This document shows, piece by piece, positions 35,177-47,900 of a stretch of DNA of 64,000 bases. A program made the position numbers and the translations under genes. Location of the stretch: contig JAIQDT010005470.1 in the NCBI GenBank assembly GCA_021521415.1, forward strand, positions 1 through 64,000, written 5' to 3'. Under the pieces are notes generated by a model that worked only from the letters and a program-made list of their open reading frames with translations, was not told where the DNA came from and made no database searches. The stretch's first letter is position 1. Each line of letters opens with the position of its first letter. Source of the DNA: Bidens hawaiensis. Its lineage: Eukaryota > Streptophyta > Magnoliopsida > Asterales > Asteraceae.

Positions 35177-35192
35177 TGGGGTTTCCCTAACA

Positions 35193-36136
35193 CAACCCAA
35201 TAAATACTGGATAATCACATCAAACATATTGACAAATTAACCTCATTTTGGTTATAGTCACTCAGTATTGAGACCATAAATGGCATGATCAGGAGATACA
35301 ACATGTCATATAAAATGGTAATGAAATAGATACTTTACTTAATGCAAGTTAATCAAAAGTACTAAACAATTTTATAAACTATAATTATTAAAACATTAGT
35401 TTTATTATAAAAAAATGTAGAACGTGAATCGTTTACTACACAAAATTAATGAATATAAAAAGGCAATAGTTGTTAGTAGTCATAGTCCATTATTTATGAA
35501 GTTTGTTGACGGAATGAAGGTTGGTAATTTCATTAACTCCAAGCTGATTTTAGCTGACCATCTGTCATGTTGGCTCATCCTTTGTGACTAAAGCATAACA
35601 TCATATACACGTAATCCTTTTTTTTTTCATTGCATAACTTTTCAAGGGTGGTCCCTTCCTATATTTTCATACACCTGCAAGTGGTGAAATTAGACAAATT
35701 AGTAGTGAATTACTGTACTACAATTCGTTGTAATCCTAGCTTCAAACTAGTTTTGACCGAGTAAGTTTAACTAGTTTCACCGTTCACGTATTAAGAGAAT
35801 GATAATAGAGGAAATAATAAACTTCTTAAAATTTTAATCATAGATAAATCTATTGTGTATTCGTCGACAATAATTTATTACATTAGGGGTGAAAAGATAA
35901 ATAATCAAGACTTGAGATTCTTTGAATACTAATCAAGGTTAATTAATGTTGAATAAACATAGCCACTTATAAACTCCTATTTTTTGTTATGTATATTATA
36001 GATTTATAGAAAATCACTACTTTGTCTGATATCAAATGTTTATATCTTACGATCAAATAGTTATAGATTTAAGTTTTACCAGAGACACGGGATGAAATAC
36101 AGAAAAAGTTGAAATTAGTTATTCACATAATAAAAA
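35193..36136. other. Non-coding, AT-rich
   Basis: No gene, element end or repeat that I can support. Confidence 0.4.
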
Positions 36137-36693
36137 TTAGGGAAAATTCTTAAAATAGCCCATTTATAGAATGTAGTTCCAAGTTTGTCCCTACAAATTC
36201 AAGTTTCCAACTTTGTTCTTTAGGTATCTCGTCGCCGGCGACATGTTAGCGAACACCGACGATGTGTTAACATAACATAGGGTTGACAATGTTTTATGTT
36301 ACCAACATAGGGTAGCAACGATGCGTTAATGTTTAAAGCAGGGGTTCCACGATGCGTTAGTTAATAACGCATCGTCAACCCTATGTTATGTTCGGCGACT
36401 TATTGACATAACATAGGGTTGACGATGCGTTTATGTTGCTAACATATGGTAGCAGCGATGCGTTATCAACTAATGCATCGTGGAAACCCTGGTTTAAACA
36501 TTAACACATCGCTGCTACCATATGTTATCAACATAACACATTGTCAACCCTATGTTATGTTAACACATCGTCGGTGTTCGCTAACATGTCGCCGACGACG
36601 AGATACCAAAGAAACAAATTTGGAAACTTAAATTTTAGGGGATAAACTTGAAACCACACTATATAAATGGGTCATTTTAGGAATTTTTCCTAA
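36137..36693. mobile_element. Foldback (long-TIR MITE-like) element
   Basis: Inverted arms of about 237 bp (36137-36375 and 36458-36693) surround a loop of about 82 bp that is itself palindromic. The outer end starts TTAGGGAAAATTC and the far end, read inversely, TTAGGAAAAATTC. Many arm-internal copies of ACGATGCGTTA and ACATAGGGT occur. No coding capacity. A duplication of the target site could not be fixed because the flanks are A/T-rich. MULE-type MITEs with such GGGAAAATTC ends are known in plants, but the assignment is tentative. Confidence 0.75.
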
Positions 36694-37880
36694 AAATTAT
36701 TATAGATTTATAGTACATTTAGTACTCACCAATACAATGTAACAACACAACAAAATAAACCAAAAATGTTTAATTATGTTAAAACGTTTTTATTCGAAAG
36801 AAAATTATTTCAAACCATTCAAATTAATGTGATGTTTGTAGCGTGTACTATAGGCAAAAAGGGTATGTCTAGCCTCTTCATATTATATTTAGATCCCCTC
36901 AACTTATTAGAACGACTGTTATTTTCTTTTAACATTTTTTACTTAACATACCATATGCAATATTATTGTTTTATAATAATCACCCTTTTAATATACCAAT
37001 TCAAATGTCATTAAACTTTCTATCTATTTATGTTTTTTTATTGCCATTTTATCGTCCAGTTATTATTATTTTACTATTAGTATTAATATTTATACCAATA
37101 CTAATATTATCATTGATTGTAGTATTATGATTATCATTAATTGTAGTATTAATGTTTTCTTTTTAAACAACAATTGTACTATTAATGTTAATAATAATTA
37201 TATTTAATTAGTTTTTTTAACGGCTACTCATATACTTATTTACTTCATACTCTAAAACTACACCAAACAAGTAATTCTTCAGTATACCTCATGCAAGATT
37301 TAAATCTTGATCTTCACCCAAAAAGAAGGTGTGCATCTATTTGTGCGTGATATTTAGTTGGTGTTGGCCCGGGTAACATTCAATAATTTTCAAACCTGAA
37401 GCCCAACTTTTTTAGTTTTTAATGTGATTTTAAACATTTATAATCAATAAAATGTTGGATGTCTATGTTTTAGTCATGCTATTGGCCATTGATACTAAAC
37501 TTATATCGTATTTACTATGCTAACATATTCACAAGTCTTGATTAATTGAAAATCATTACCTCACATCGTTACTTATATTGTGTTACGTATTTAAAGCGTT
37601 GGAAATTTATATAACCTAACTCGATATTTGGAGTCTCTAATAAGTTATAGATATGTATTATGCCTACACATAATAAGTTAGAACTCATAAGTGTGCTTCT
37701 TTCATTTTATAACACAACAAACTGTTACATGGACCTTTAAACATGTAACTAGCCTAAGTACTATATCTAATTAATTATTATAGCAAATGTTGCTTCCCAT
37801 ATCTTAAGAAATACAATATAATCCAACCCAAAACCATCCACCCACCCCCTTTCCCCTTATCCAAGTAATACAACTCTTTA
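36694..37880. other. Non-coding, AT-rich
   Basis: No supported gene. A (TTA)-rich low-complexity stretch lies at about 37060-37200. Confidence 0.4.
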
Positions 37881-38248
37881 TGTAGCTCCTAAGATTGGAT
37901 CAAACAACTAAATTTGATCAATCTCACTACTAGCTAGCGGAAATTACTGCTAGAAAACCGAGATCTCGAATCTTGTTTGGGTTTGGAATTTATCCGAAGT
38001 AGAAAGGTGAGAGGAGAGGAGAGTTGGTAAAAAGATAAGATTTTGCAAAAGGTTGGTATATGAATGGGTATGCTTCCCTATTTATAGGGGAAGCATCCCA
38101 AGCCCCAAAACATTATATTGGCCCAAGGGGCTCATTACACATGGCCTCGGCCCCAAACATACAAATAAAGAAACCGACAAGCTAACTAAATACATCGTGA
38201 ATAGTCCCAACAAATACAAAAGACTAATATACAAAATGTGACCCGACA
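37881..38248 (-). repeat. 3' LTR of copia element D
   Basis: 368 bp, TGTAG...CGACA on the plus strand. It shares AATC/ATCAAACAACTAA, GATCAATCTCACT and GAGAACCGAGATCTCG-like blocks with 63363-63459. The purine-rich AGAGGGAGA on the minus strand (38250-38258) is the polypurine tract. Confidence 0.75.
38070..38096 (-). promoter_or_regulatory. TATA box inside a perfect hairpin in LTR D
   Basis: On the minus strand CTATAAATAG is flanked by 9-bp complementary arms, ATGCTTCCC on one side and GGGAAGCAT on the other, so the promoter core can form a cruciform. Confidence 0.7.
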
Positions 38249-38579
38249 ATCTCCCTCTAGTCTTTAGTATACGATCTGTCATCTCTTGTTTTCAGTCGGT
38301 CTCGTAGTCGAAGTTGTCCTCGCAGTTGAATAGTTGAATGTCAACAAGATAATGCACAAACTTGTTGAACTTCTCAACTATCCCATGTTGTTGTCTCGTC
38401 GAACGTCTTTGAATGTACCCAGCAGGGAGTTGTACAACTTCAAAAGATCTTCTTTGCTGAGCCCCGCAAGCTCATGCATCAAAGAAGCAAAGGTAGTGCA
38501 TGTCTTTGCAGTGAATCACTGCTTCATTGTGCTGTTGTCAAACTCCCAGCATATGAAGTGCTCGAACAAGTTGGGCAAG

Positions 38580-41396
38580 AAAGGTTCACCATGCTAGATT
38601 TCTCGCCCGCCCTTGTGAGTCTTGTATCTCCACACTTTCTTCTAGAGTCCCTATAGAACTCATTAGAACTTTGATACACTTTATGTACTGGGGATTGTGA
38701 TGTTTGGAAAGGAACATGAAAGTTACCTGACCTGTAACCTCTATCATCAAAACCATTTGTGTAATATGAATCAACATAATTTTGTTGATGATGACCATAG
38801 TAGTTGTTATCAAATTGATTGTATAGTTGATGACTTTTCCGATGATTTGTTGATTGAAAGAAAGAGTTTTTGTGAGGTGGGATATATTTGCTTGAAGTAC
38901 TTGCCTTTTCTTTTTCAAAAGATTTTCTTTTATTAAAATCACCCTCAACTTTACAATTTTTTGATGAGCAACTTGTTATGTTGTTCCATCAACTACATTA
39001 GTATTCATATTACTTTTAACGAAAGTTTCATCATAAATAGTTTCACAATCACTATTAGAAACAAAACTATCATTTTCATTCAAAGTATTTTGAGAAGTGC
39101 CGACATCAACACTCTAAAAAATTGCATGATCATACACAAATGATATCAATGTATTTTCAAAGTATTATTATTACATACCGAGTTAAAAAATGATTGTTTT
39201 ATATTCACATTGGAATAGAAAGGTAATTAACACTCTTTTTTTTTTTTTCATAACTCATGTCCTTAACCATACACCCACTCTCTTCTACATGACATGTTAA
39301 GGAAGATAAATCACCATTAGAATTAGCTGATATAGGAATGGGATCAACAGTTTTGGAAACAGGTGGAATGAATGCCTTAGGTTTTTGTACATGACCAATT
39401 CCATAGGCCATTTCGTCCTCAGGTGGGGTATTGAAACTAAAGTGAGATATCTCATTGAATGTAGGTGGAACTGTTGTGTGATCAAAGCCTAAACATGTCT
39501 TCTGTTTCACCCCAATCTGTGTCCCAATAATCCCATTCATTTTATCATACGCTAATTCAACTTGTCCATGGCTATCTTTCGTTGGACAATGTCTCATTCT
39601 AGCTTCTCAATTTTAGCATTTAACTCAATTACACGTCTTTCAAGAAACTTATCTAGTTTGTTAAACTGAAATAATTTCTCATTTAATTTAGCCATATCAT
39701 TATTATGGGTTTTAATTCTCGGGGCAAAAATCTTCTCAACCTTTCTGTAATCATCATTATGGAATTTAATGCTTAGATTTTCATTTATCAATGCAACATT
39801 AGAGTCCTATAATTTTCTATCTTATTAATACAAGTTTGAGGGTAGAGTTTGTGTACCTTAGGAATGTTTGAGACGGTTTGGTATGGTTCGGCAGCAGAGC
39901 CTGATGAGGCTGGTCTTCATTCACAAACGACATCCTAGAGAAGGTCAGTGGATTGATCAACTCGTAGAATTGGTCATCCTCCCAATCTGGTTTAGTTGTA
40001 TCAGCTGACATGGTGATCATGGCCTTTGAATCTGATCCAAAGTTCCCTTTTGACGAATTCCCTTAACTGATTCACGAAAGTATATGTTTTGAGGAGGTGC
40101 TCTGATCAGGCCGTTTGTCACTTCTTCCACCTTCGATGTTGGAGACTTCAGTAATCTTGATGCGTTGGTAGGCTTGGATGGGTTTGTGCATTCCCTTGCG
40201 AAGTGCCCTATCTCATTGCAGTTGTAACATCAAAGCTTGTCCTTATCATAACTAATCCCATTCCCATCAGAATCCTAGAAGCCTTTTCTTCCATACTTCT
40301 TCATGAAGTTTTATGCACGATGCACAACCATGGCCATTTGGTACTTGATGTCAATTTTCTTCAGATCCTTATTGTTGATCTCGGGAATGTCTCCTTGTTG
40401 AAATGAAGGCACGTAGAAGCTTTCCTTGTAACAAATCTTAATGAATTGCCATAAAGGCATGAAACAATGCAACATGCGATTCATCAACATAAGGAGGAGA
40501 GTAGGATGAACTATTTTCAGACTTCTTAATCCCATGAGCTTTCAATGCTTGCTCAACAACCTTGTCTACTGCTTCTTGAAAGGAATTTGAACTAGACGGT
40601 GGTTGCTAACTTGCATGTTTTGAATGCAGAAACCTGTGTTGGTTGAGCAGAAAACATTTTCACCCCATTAACTGGATGAACAGTGGGATGAGCTTGCTTA
40701 GAAAAGTTGTGATGACTCCAGAGTCAGTAGAAATTCCATCATGATTCAGAGAACTGATGTGGTTACCAATATGAGCTTGCCATCCATCTCAAATGACTTT
40801 ATAGTGGAAGTCAAGTCAGATAGATATGTTATTCGCTAGTTTGTGGTTCTCTTGATAGTGATAATGCTACTGTTATAGGTGTAGGGTAATGAGTTTAACA
40901 ACTTATCATTGATTTCAATCTGATCATAATCAATCCCAACACTCTTTATCTTGGTGATCAATGTTTCAAACCTATGGATGAGAGTTCCAACCGTTTCTCT
41001 TTGTATATGGTTGAACATATTGAACTCACCCTTCAACATGGCTTTCATACTGTTCGTCATCTCCACATTCCCTTCGATTTTGTTAACCAGTTCATCCCAT
41101 AGACCTATAGCGGTGGTGTGATCCCTTAAAGTTTGAGAAATTTCAAGTGAAAGGTACACACTCAAGACACCATAGGCATTTTGATCAACACTCAACATAT
41201 TTTTATCATCATTATTATAGGCCGATATAGGCTTGGGAACTGGTCCATCAGCAGTGTCAGTAGTAGGAATGTGAGGACCAATCTCAATTGATATGAGAAG
41301 AGCATAATCTATGATTCTTTTATAGTTCATGAACCGCCACTTGAATTCCTCAAAATTATTATCCCACCTGAGTAGTTTTGGAGGTTGTTGGTACAT
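38580..41396 (-). pseudogene. gag of copia element D (main part)
   Basis: The open part (40836-41396) has a UBN2-type copia gag core: LLRWDNNFEEFKWRF, SVYLSLEISQTLRDH, GLWDELVNKIEGN, MKAMLKGEFNMF and RFETLITKI. Downstream on the minus strand a knuckle reads CYNCNEIGHFA near 40200-40235, with a stop just before it. It is followed by a long Asn/Gln/Tyr-rich spacer with several frame breaks. The first codons lie on the far side of C at 62697-62671. Gag would form particles and package RNA; here it is decayed. Confidence 0.65.
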
Positions 41397-41790
41397 GACG
41401 TCAGTAGTTCAGTATCTAGTGTCTGTAATCGCGTTAGCGTGTTTTGGTTTTGGTTTGTAAAGGTTGTCCCACAAGTTCGCCTGTTATAAGCAAACTTGTG
41501 GAACAAGCGAAGTTATTGACAACTTCGCCTAGCATGTTAGGCGAAGTTGTCGAAAGGTATATATGTTAGGCTACGGCTTGTTTTGTAAATAAGGAGTTCA
41601 GTACGTGTAATTGTGATTTGGCTATCACGTGTTAAAGGAGTTGCAATACAACGTGTCTATTGAGTATTGTAACGTGTCTTTGTACTTGGGTTTAACGTAT
41701 ATCGCGTCTAACACTCGTATCGTCTTACGTAGGGATTCCGCACCTACGTAATACGAGATATTTCCGTGTAGATCCGGTTGGGAACCTACA
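41386..41790 (+). repeat. 5' LTR of copia element C
   Basis: Contains three exact GCGAAGTT or AACTTCGC motifs, two of them forming a perfect 14-bp-arm hairpin (41518-41551) just upstream of a TATATAT box at 41558-41564. Confidence 0.93.
41518..41564 (+). promoter_or_regulatory. Hairpin plus TATA box in LTR C
   Basis: GACAACTTCGCCTA and TAGGCGAAGTTGTC are perfect inverted arms around GCATGT. The TATA box follows after 6 bp. The inverted arms contain the element's GCGAAGTT motif, so the site could be a dimer-binding operator-like site or an RNA stem, depending on the start site. Confidence 0.65.
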
Positions 41791-41792
41791 AT

Positions 41793-41804
41793 TGGTATCA
41801 GAGC
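41793..41804 (+). promoter_or_regulatory. Primer-binding site of element C
   Basis: TGGTATCAGAGC two bases after the LTR end; complementary to initiator methionine tRNA. Confidence 0.92.
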
Positions 41805-42000
41805 ATTTGCTCGTGATTATGTGGTTCGGGATTATCACACGAGTTTAGAAATCGTTTCGTTCGACTATTCGCGGGACGAGTTTACGTTGAAATACCGAGT
41901 TTTTGTGTCCTACCCATCTCCCAATATCAAATATAACCCGTTACACCTTCGCATACCTCGAAATACGTCAAATTAAAACCTGCAAAAACCGTTTGTTCAT

Positions 42001-42235
42001 CAGGCGAAGTTGCCGCCACTGTTTGTAGGGTTTAGGCGAAGATATAAGTTTAAGCGAAGTTATCTTTAACTTCGCCTGTCTCACAAGTTCGCTTGAATTA
42101 AGCGAAGTTGTCATTTAGCGAAGTTAACATCAGGCGAAGTTAAGAAGTAAGCGAAGTTAAGGTTGTAGCGAAGTTGAGTATAAGCGAAGTTAAGCTTAAG
42201 CGAAGTTAAGCATAACTTCGCCTACTGGGTACTGT
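42001..42235. repeat. GCGAAGTT motif array in the leader of element C
   Basis: Eleven exact GCGAAGTT/AACTTCGC motifs plus near-copies lie between the primer-binding site and the gag ATG. Most are in the forward direction and often extended to AAGCGAAGTTAAG. The spacing varies. Confidence 0.88.
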
Positions 42236-42294
42236 TCAGAATAATAAAATATTATTTTTGGGTTTCTTTGTGTTTTCGAGTCGTATTTTCAAAG

Positions 42295-44930
42295 ATGACT
42301 TCTATAAACATTACGGAACTGGTGAAAATGGAGGTGGAAGCAGGTTCAGCTACTAAGGCTCCGAAAATGCTTAAGGGTACCGATTTCGTGGCTTGGAAAG
42401 ATCGGTTTGGGCAGTATGTTAAATATCAAGATGCTAAGATGTGGGTGTGCATTCAAGATGGATACATTCCACCAACGGCCTTGTTTGAGGGTCGTGATCA
42501 GATTAAGAAGTACAATAAGATGGAAGAGGAAGAAAAGAAGATGTATGAGGCAGAGAGTAAAGCTCATGCAGCAATCACCATGGCTCTTTCATAAGAAATT
42601 CTACACACCTTCAAGAAATACAAAACTGCTAGAGAGCTTTGGGAAGCTCTAGAAAACCGATATGAAGGTAATGTGGGGATACGTGCATCCAAGATTAAGC
42701 TACTAAAAACCCAATTCTCGGTGTTCAAATATTTGAAAAATGAATCACTTGATGATATCATCACAAGATATTATCACCTGATGACTGAACTCAGCAATTA
42801 CTCCATTGTATACAAAGAATAGGAGATAGTAGAGAAACTTCTTGATGCTCTTCCACCGAAATGGGAAATGTACACGGTTTTGATGAGAGAAGATAAAGAG
42901 TTTGCCGATATTGATTTGGAAACAGCAGTCAATAAATTATGAACTTTTGAACTTAACATGGTTCGGAAAGAGACACCAAATGATCAGGTTCAGGATCCGG
43001 GAATGTACGGTGCAAAGTTAGTTCAAGTTCAAGTTCAAAGTCAGAATCATCTGCTTACTACTCAAAGGGAGACTCAAGCTCAAACTCAACTCATGATGGT
43101 CATGTGACTCTCAACATGGATGGTGATGTATGTTTCGTAGTTGCAGGAAATAATTCTTCAAAACCTCATGCCACAACTGGTAACTTTTCATCAAATGCTC
43201 AAACCAACAAATACTCACAGATGCCCATGAGTGTTAAATCAGCTGAACAGCAGTTTGCCCTCTATGCATCTTTCATTGCATCTTATGAAAATTACATCAA
43301 AGGTAAAATAGTCGATCCCGCAACTTTGGATGAAGACTATGATCAGATTGATGCTGATGATCTGGAAGAGATGGATCTGCAGTGGCAGATGGCGACGATA
43401 GTAAGAAGAGTTAAAAGGTTCATGAAGAAAACGGGTAGAAAGTTCGTTGGTGAAAGACCAGGGTTTGACAAGTCAAAGGTTCGATGCTATAACTGTCAAC
43501 AAAATGGTCACTTTGCCAAGGAATCTACAAATGAGAGAGTCGAACGCAGCTAGACCAGGCCTGCACAACAGAATGGGGGAGATAGTGAGAATAAGGCTAT
43601 GGTATCTAGACACAATAGTGGGTATAACTGGAATCTACAGGTTGAGGAAGTCATCGAACAGGCAAATTTAGTTAACATCGAAACTGGAAGAAGCGAGAGG
43701 GAGAAGGGGGAAATCAAGCTTACATGGCAGAAGTGAACGATCAGCTTTCTGAGGTAAGTTCTGAACTCCCTTGTATGCAATGCGAAAATCTGTCTGAACA
43801 ATTGAAAACAATTACTGATCAGTTTGTTAGTTTGGACGCTCAATTTAAAACGTTAAAAGAAGATCATCATTACACTAAAACTAGAGAAAACTGTTACTCG
43901 GTAAAAATAAAAGCTAGTGAAAAAGATATCAGAAGTCTTAAAGCAAGTCTAGCTGAAAAAATACAAGTAATTGATCTTAGTTATGAAGTGTTAGAAGAAA
44001 AAACCAAACTAATTGCTGACAGAGATAAACAGATAGCTGATTACCAGGTAAAAGTGGTGGAATTAAACAAAAAAGTTGAACAATTTAGAAACTCCTCAGC
44101 AATGCTTGATCACATCGTAAGTGTTCAACGTTTCCCCAGTTAAAAAAGGGGGAATTGGATATTCTGAAGTTCCACCACCATATAATCATAACTATACGTA
44201 TAATCCTAATAATCAGAAATCTGTTGATGATGAGATTAGTCAGACAGTTCCTGTCAAAGTTTCGTTTAAAGAACCTGAAGTTAGTCAAAGCGAAACAAGT
44301 AAGCCTGTTTCGAATGTTAAGATTTCTGTTTCTAGTTCTGTCTCATCAAATTCGGACAAGACATCCGAATCTAGTGAGATAAAAGAAGATGTAGTATTAC
44401 TAAAACTTGGGGAGGAATATAAGCCAACTGAAAAGATTTCTCCCCTAAACCAGTTTGTCCCACCATATGTTAGACAAACGGATAGTAATGCAACCTCAAC
44501 ATCTGAAACAACTGTTGAGACGAAAGTTGAACACAGGAGTTGTTTCAGATGCAATCAAATCGGACACCTAATTGCTAATTGCCCTCTTAATCAGAGATTC
44601 AGAGGTATGAGGCCTCCGAAAACTGAGAATAAAACTAATAGTAATTACTATAATGGTAAGAATGCTAACTCTCCAAAATTCAGACATTGGACTAATCCAA
44701 GATTTCAAAGAAATCGATCTCAGTTTTTCCCAGTAAACAACCGAACCAACAATTATAATTCAGTTAATTCACTAAGGTTTGGATGGCCTCATAGTCAATT
44801 CTCAAGAAGGTATCCTTATAGAACTTACAGAAATTATTCTCAAACTGACTTTGAACAGCCAAAGTACGGGATGCCGTTTAACAGATTTAATCGACCCAAG
44901 ACCAATAGGTCTTGGGTCCCCAGATTTTAA
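42295..44930 (+). pseudogene. gag of copia element C, with stops and frame breaks
   Basis: The ATG at 42295 begins MTSINITELVKMEVEAG, then the UBN2-like core FVAWKDRFGQYV and, past a TAA at 42592, TARELWEALENRYEGN and SLDDIITRYYHLM; a TAG and a TGA follow. A first knuckle, CYNCQQNGHFAKES (near 43485), has lost its final cysteine. A coiled-coil section (43724-44143) follows, rich in Lys/Glu heptads. The last section (44121-44930) has Ser/Pro/Asn-rich sequence and an intact knuckle CFRCNQIGHLIANC. Two widely separated knuckles and a coiled coil make this gag unusually long for copia. Several frame changes and stops inactivate it. Confidence 0.75.
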
Positions 44931-44945
44931 TCCTTTGCTTTAATC

Positions 44946-47900
44946 GTGCAGGAACAGTTGAACAGGACTGTAAACAATCGGTGGGTTGTGGATAGTGGCT
45001 GTTCCCGGCACATGACTGGTAACAAGAATTTGTTACATGAATGGAAACCTGTTCAAGGAGGAAGAGTTAGTTTCGCTGGAGAGAGCGGAGGTAGAATCAC
45101 CGGTATTGGAACCGTAACAAATGGAAAAATGAAATTGGAGAAGGTGAATTTTGTGGAAGAGTTGAAGCATAATTTGTTGAGCGTATCTCAGATTTGTGAC
45201 AAAGAGTACACAGTGCACTTTACTAAAGATGAAGCAATTGTTCTATATCCTGGTTTCAAGATACCAGAGGCATGGGTGGTGATGAAAGCTCCAAGAGAAA
45301 AGAACACATACGTCACGGATATGAGGTCAACTGAGATGAAAACAGAAGAATCATGTCTTCTGTCAAAGGCAACTGAATCTGAGTCCGAGTTATGGCATCG
45401 AAGAATGGGGCATATACATCTTTGAAAAATGAACTACATTGTCAAGAATGGGTTGGTGCTTGGTGTTCCCTTAAATAATTTCAACTTTGAAGATCAATGC
45501 TTATCGTGCAAGAAGGGAAAACAACACAAGAAACCTCATCACTCCAAGATGGTTAACTCAATTGTCAGTACACTAGACCTACTTCACATGGATCTCTTTG
45601 GTCCCGTGAATGTAAAGAGTCTTGGTGGAACTTCATACTGCTTGGTAGTAACTGATGATTACTCGCGATACTCTTGGGTGTATTTTCTGAAGACAAAGGA
45701 TGACACGGTTCAGTTGGTAATTAACTTGATTACCAAGGTTGAGAATATTATGGGGAGAAAGGTTAAGTACATCAGGAGTGATAATGGGACAGAGTTCAAA
45801 AACTACCAAATGGAGCTGTTCTGCTTACAGAAAGGGATAGAACACCAGTACAGCGCCCCGTATACTCCGCAACAAAATGGGGTGGCTGAGAGGAAGAACA
45901 GGACGCTAATTGAAGGAGCCAGAACCATGCTGGCTGATGCTAAACTTCCCGTGGTGTTCTGGGCTGAAGCAGTTGCCACAGCCTGTTATATCCTTAATCG
46001 TGTTTTAACTGTTAAAAGGCTAAATAAAACTTGTTATGAACTTATGCATGGTCGAAAGCCAAACTTGAATGGTCTCGAACCATTTGGGTCCCCATGTACG
46101 ATATTAAAGACAAACCTAAATTTGATGAGAAAGCCGACGAAGGTATTTTAGTCGGATATGTTGTTGGGACACCCAACAGAAGAGTCTTTAATTTATCGAA
46201 CAACAAGGTTGAAGTAGTATGTAACACCGACATCACGAGTTACAAACCACCAATGCCCAGCACGGGACCCGCTGAAGTTTTTGACTATGATAAACTGTTC
46301 AAATCCTTTAATATGCCTTACTTGGATTTTGCAGAAGTTGATGAGAAAATTACTTCACAGATTTTGTATGATGAGGAGGAAAATATTGTGCAACGTCCAC
46401 GATACGACGAAAGTCAACCTTCCACGTCAAGTGCCGTTAATGCTCCTGCCGCCTCTACTGAAGAAGAATTTTACAACCCTTTTCACTCTGAACAACAATC
46501 GCCCATTGATGAACTCTCTTCGAACCTGGAAGACAATCTGCAAGTCAGTTCGGTTCCGACTACTGGAATTCACAAAAATCACCCTTTGGAGAATGTAATA
46601 GGTGATCTATCTGACGGTGTACAAACAAGACGAAGCTTGAATGAGCACACCTGTGTTTACGCAAGCATTAAAGAAACAGGTATCATTAACGAGTGCTTGT
46701 ACACCTGCGTCGTCAACCAGATTGAACCAAAGAACTATCAAATGGCTCTAAAAGACAGCTCGTGGGTTGAAGCCATGCAAGAAGAGTTAGCCTAGTTCGA
46801 GAAGATGGAGGTATGGAAATTGGTTGCAAAACCGAAGAATGTGCATGCGATTGGCACCAAATGGGTTTTCAAATGTAAGAGAGATGAGAAAGGAATAATC
46901 ATCAGGAACAAGGCGAGGCTGGTCGTAAAAGGGTTTAATCAGCAAGAATGGATCGACTACAATGAAGTGTTTGCTCCTGTGGCAAGATTGGAAGCGATTC
47001 GTTTGTTTTTGGCATTTGCTGCACACAATGAGTTGAAGGTGTTCCAGTTAGATGTGAAAAGTGCGTTTCTTAACGGTAAAGTCGATGAGGTTGTGTACGT
47101 TGAGCAGCCTCCAGGTTTTCCTGACCCAGACTTTCCTGATCACGTGTACAAGTTAAGTAAAGCGCTATATGGACTACATCAGGCCCCTCGTGCCTGGTAC
47201 GCAACCTTGTCTGATTACTTACTTGAGGATGGGTTGGAAAGAGGAAAGATCGACAGCACGCTGTTTGTCAAGAAAAAGGGGGGAGACTTTCTCCTAGTTC
47301 AAGTCTACGTGGACGACATCATCTTTGCTGCTTCAAAAGTTGCCATGTGTCAGGAATTTGAGGAAGTCATGAAAAGGAGGTTTGAAATGAGTGCAATGGG
47401 TGAATTAACTTTCTTTTTAGGATTGCAGGTTGATTAGAAGAAGGAGGGGTTGTTCATCCATCAAACTAAATATGTCCAAGACGTTCTCAAACGCTTCAAG
47501 ATGGAGGACAACACTCCATTTGATACTCTGGTTTGCGTCAACCACAAGCTGGGTGCTGATTCAGACAGTGACGCAGATGTGGACCCCACCCAATATCGAG
47601 CAATCATAGGTTCTTTAATGTATTTAACTGCATCTAGACCTGACATTATGTTTGCAGTTTGTCTCTGTGCTCGATTTCAGGCAAGCCCAAAGGAATCTCA
47701 CATGAAGGGAGTGAAGAGAATACTGCGGTATCTCAAAGGCAAGCCTAAGCTGGGATTGTGGTACACGAAAGGGGGAGACTTGGATTTGGTCGCTTATACA
47801 GATTCTGACTATGGAGGTTGCAATCAGAACAGGAAGTCGACGACCGGTGGATGTCAGTTTCTGGAAGGAAGATTGGTTTCGTGGCAGTGCAAGAAGCAGA

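Larger units (their letters stand above)
18781..35192 (-). mobile_element. Large Mutator-like element carrying a second, Athila-ORF1-like gene; split by element A
   Basis: The two ends carry related, internally palindromic sequence (18800-18848 and 35127-35176), both ending in CATATTAAGGGG-type blocks and an AGGG terminus, so they are read as subterminal inverted repeats. Between them, on the minus strand, lie a decayed MULE transposase (32.1-34.8 kb) and a second gene (31.1-31.8 kb and 19.1-20.0 kb). An 11-kb gypsy element (A) sits in an intron of the second gene. Without A the element is about 5.4 kb. I could not identify a 9-bp target duplication, so the exact ends are uncertain. Confidence 0.6.

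Noticed and set aside
18781..35192. A 9-bp target duplication for the large MULE
   Set aside because: Sequences next to the proposed ends (AGATATCAT and AACACAACC) do not match, so the exact ends stay open.
38249..38579. Coding remnant between gag and the 3' LTR of element D
   Set aside because: Short helical-looking frames occur on the minus strand, but none matches a pol motif and the frame is broken repeatedly.
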